The notes beneath the pieces are model-generated. The model was not told the DNA's origin. It made no database searches and saw only the letters and a program-made list of their open reading frames with translations. From the NCBI GenBank assembly GCA_964459305.1, contig CAYWNA010000215.1:1-22970 (forward strand): 22,970 bases of DNA, read 5' to 3'. Positions 22,667 through 22,970 of the stretch are shown piece after piece. The DNA comes from CAYWNA01 sp964459305 (GTDB lineage: Bacteria; Planctomycetota; Planctomycetia; Pirellulales; Pirellulaceae). A program made the translations under genes and the position numbers. The first letter of the stretch is position 1, and every line of letters begins with the position of its first letter.

Positions 22667-22685
22667 TGGAGGCGGCCGGTCGATC
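22667..22685 (-). other. tRNA 3'-end-like fragment (possible attachment site)
   Basis: On the - strand the sequence ends CCGGCCGCCTCCA, preceded by ATCGA. This resembles the T-arm end, acceptor strand, T73 discriminator and CCA of a bacterial tRNA such as tRNA-Cys. The matching 5' acceptor strand (GGCGGCC) and the rest of a cloverleaf are absent within 100 bases. The terminator lies immediately after it, as after a real tRNA gene. The match is short, so chance is possible. Confidence 0.35.
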
Positions 22686-22970
22686 CCCGTTTGGCTCTCC
22701 GAAGAGTGTCAGCGATCGGGTTGTGACCGTCCAGAGGCTGCTCGGGTTGTACCGGCAGGTGAACGGAATGTCAGTTATTGTCTATCGTCAATGGATGCGT
22801 TGTTTTCAAGTGTATTGGACAATCTGATTCGGCTGACCCGGTGATCGGGTTTGGCCGGTATCAATTCGTCGAATGTGAATTATGATGGATCCGCCTGGTG
22901 AAACGGAGTTGGGCTGGGGGCGCCAAAGTTGCTATAGCGTGAATATTGCGATCGTTCGGGTTTTGTTTCG

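Larger units (their letters stand above)
22356..22970. other. Gene-free terminal stretch with mobile-element traces
   Basis: No credible gene in about 600 bases. The longest + frame (22280-22642) has no start support or motif. The stretch holds three TATCCGAC repeats (22511-22563), a terminator-type hairpin (22625-22663) and a tRNA-3'-end-like fragment (22667-22685), described separately. From 22690 to the end I see nothing definite; the base composition there is slightly richer in A and T than the coding part. Confidence 0.6.

Overview
The window looks like part of a Planctomycetota chromosome, probably from the Pirellulales or a relative (inference). The evidence is the gene mix: a large secreted HzsA-related multihaem protein, a Tat-exported Gfo/Idh/MocA oxidoreductase, a DUF1080 lipoprotein, a PcfJ-like protein, several secreted glycoside hydrolases, and intergenic palindromes of the sort I associate with planctomycetes. 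No rRNA, CRISPR array or complete transposon is visible.

Region 1 (1-3908, + strand) is a tightly packed respiratory operon: the last codons of an upstream gene, a QmoC-like subunit (HdrC-type ferredoxin fused to a cytochrome b membrane domain), then DsrJ (triheme cytochrome c), DsrO (Tat-exported four-cluster ferredoxin) and DsrP (NrfD-type quinone-site membrane subunit). In sulfate reducers Qmo and DsrMKJOP are separate complexes. Here a Qmo-type subunit stands where DsrM and DsrK would be expected, which suggests a hybrid membrane redox complex linking a cytosolic Hdr/Qmo module, the quinone pool and periplasmic haems. This is the most interesting system in the window.

Region 2 (4042-5407, - strand) converges on that operon: a CGGC-domain metal-binding protein, an acidic protein of unknown function, the last ~60 codons of a lost histidine kinase, and its response regulator with an enlarged receiver domain.

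Region 3 (5560-9890) is a patchwork: a frameshifted polysaccharide-lyase-like pseudogene, YaiI, a MEKHLA protein, a probable tRNA-Phe(GAA) next to a truncated HNH endonuclease, and a PcfJ-like gene.

Region 4 (10033-21728) is a polysaccharide and secreted-protein block. A two-gene glycoside hydrolase operon on the - strand diverges from the HzsA-related gene, which converges with the Tat oxidoreductase. A multi-domain glycoside hydrolase with an EF-hand loop then converges on a DUF1080 lipoprotein; those two genes share their stop codons.

Region 5 (21729-22970) is sparse: one Cys-rich zinc-ribbon microprotein, a cluster of TATCCGAC repeats like an insertion sequence end, and a terminator beside a tRNA-3'-end-like fragment that may mark the border of an integrated element.

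Four intergenic gaps carry inverted repeats unrelated to each other in sequence. Three are clearly head-to-head pairs of small hairpins, and the differences between arms largely preserve the hairpins. They look like REP-type elements from several families.
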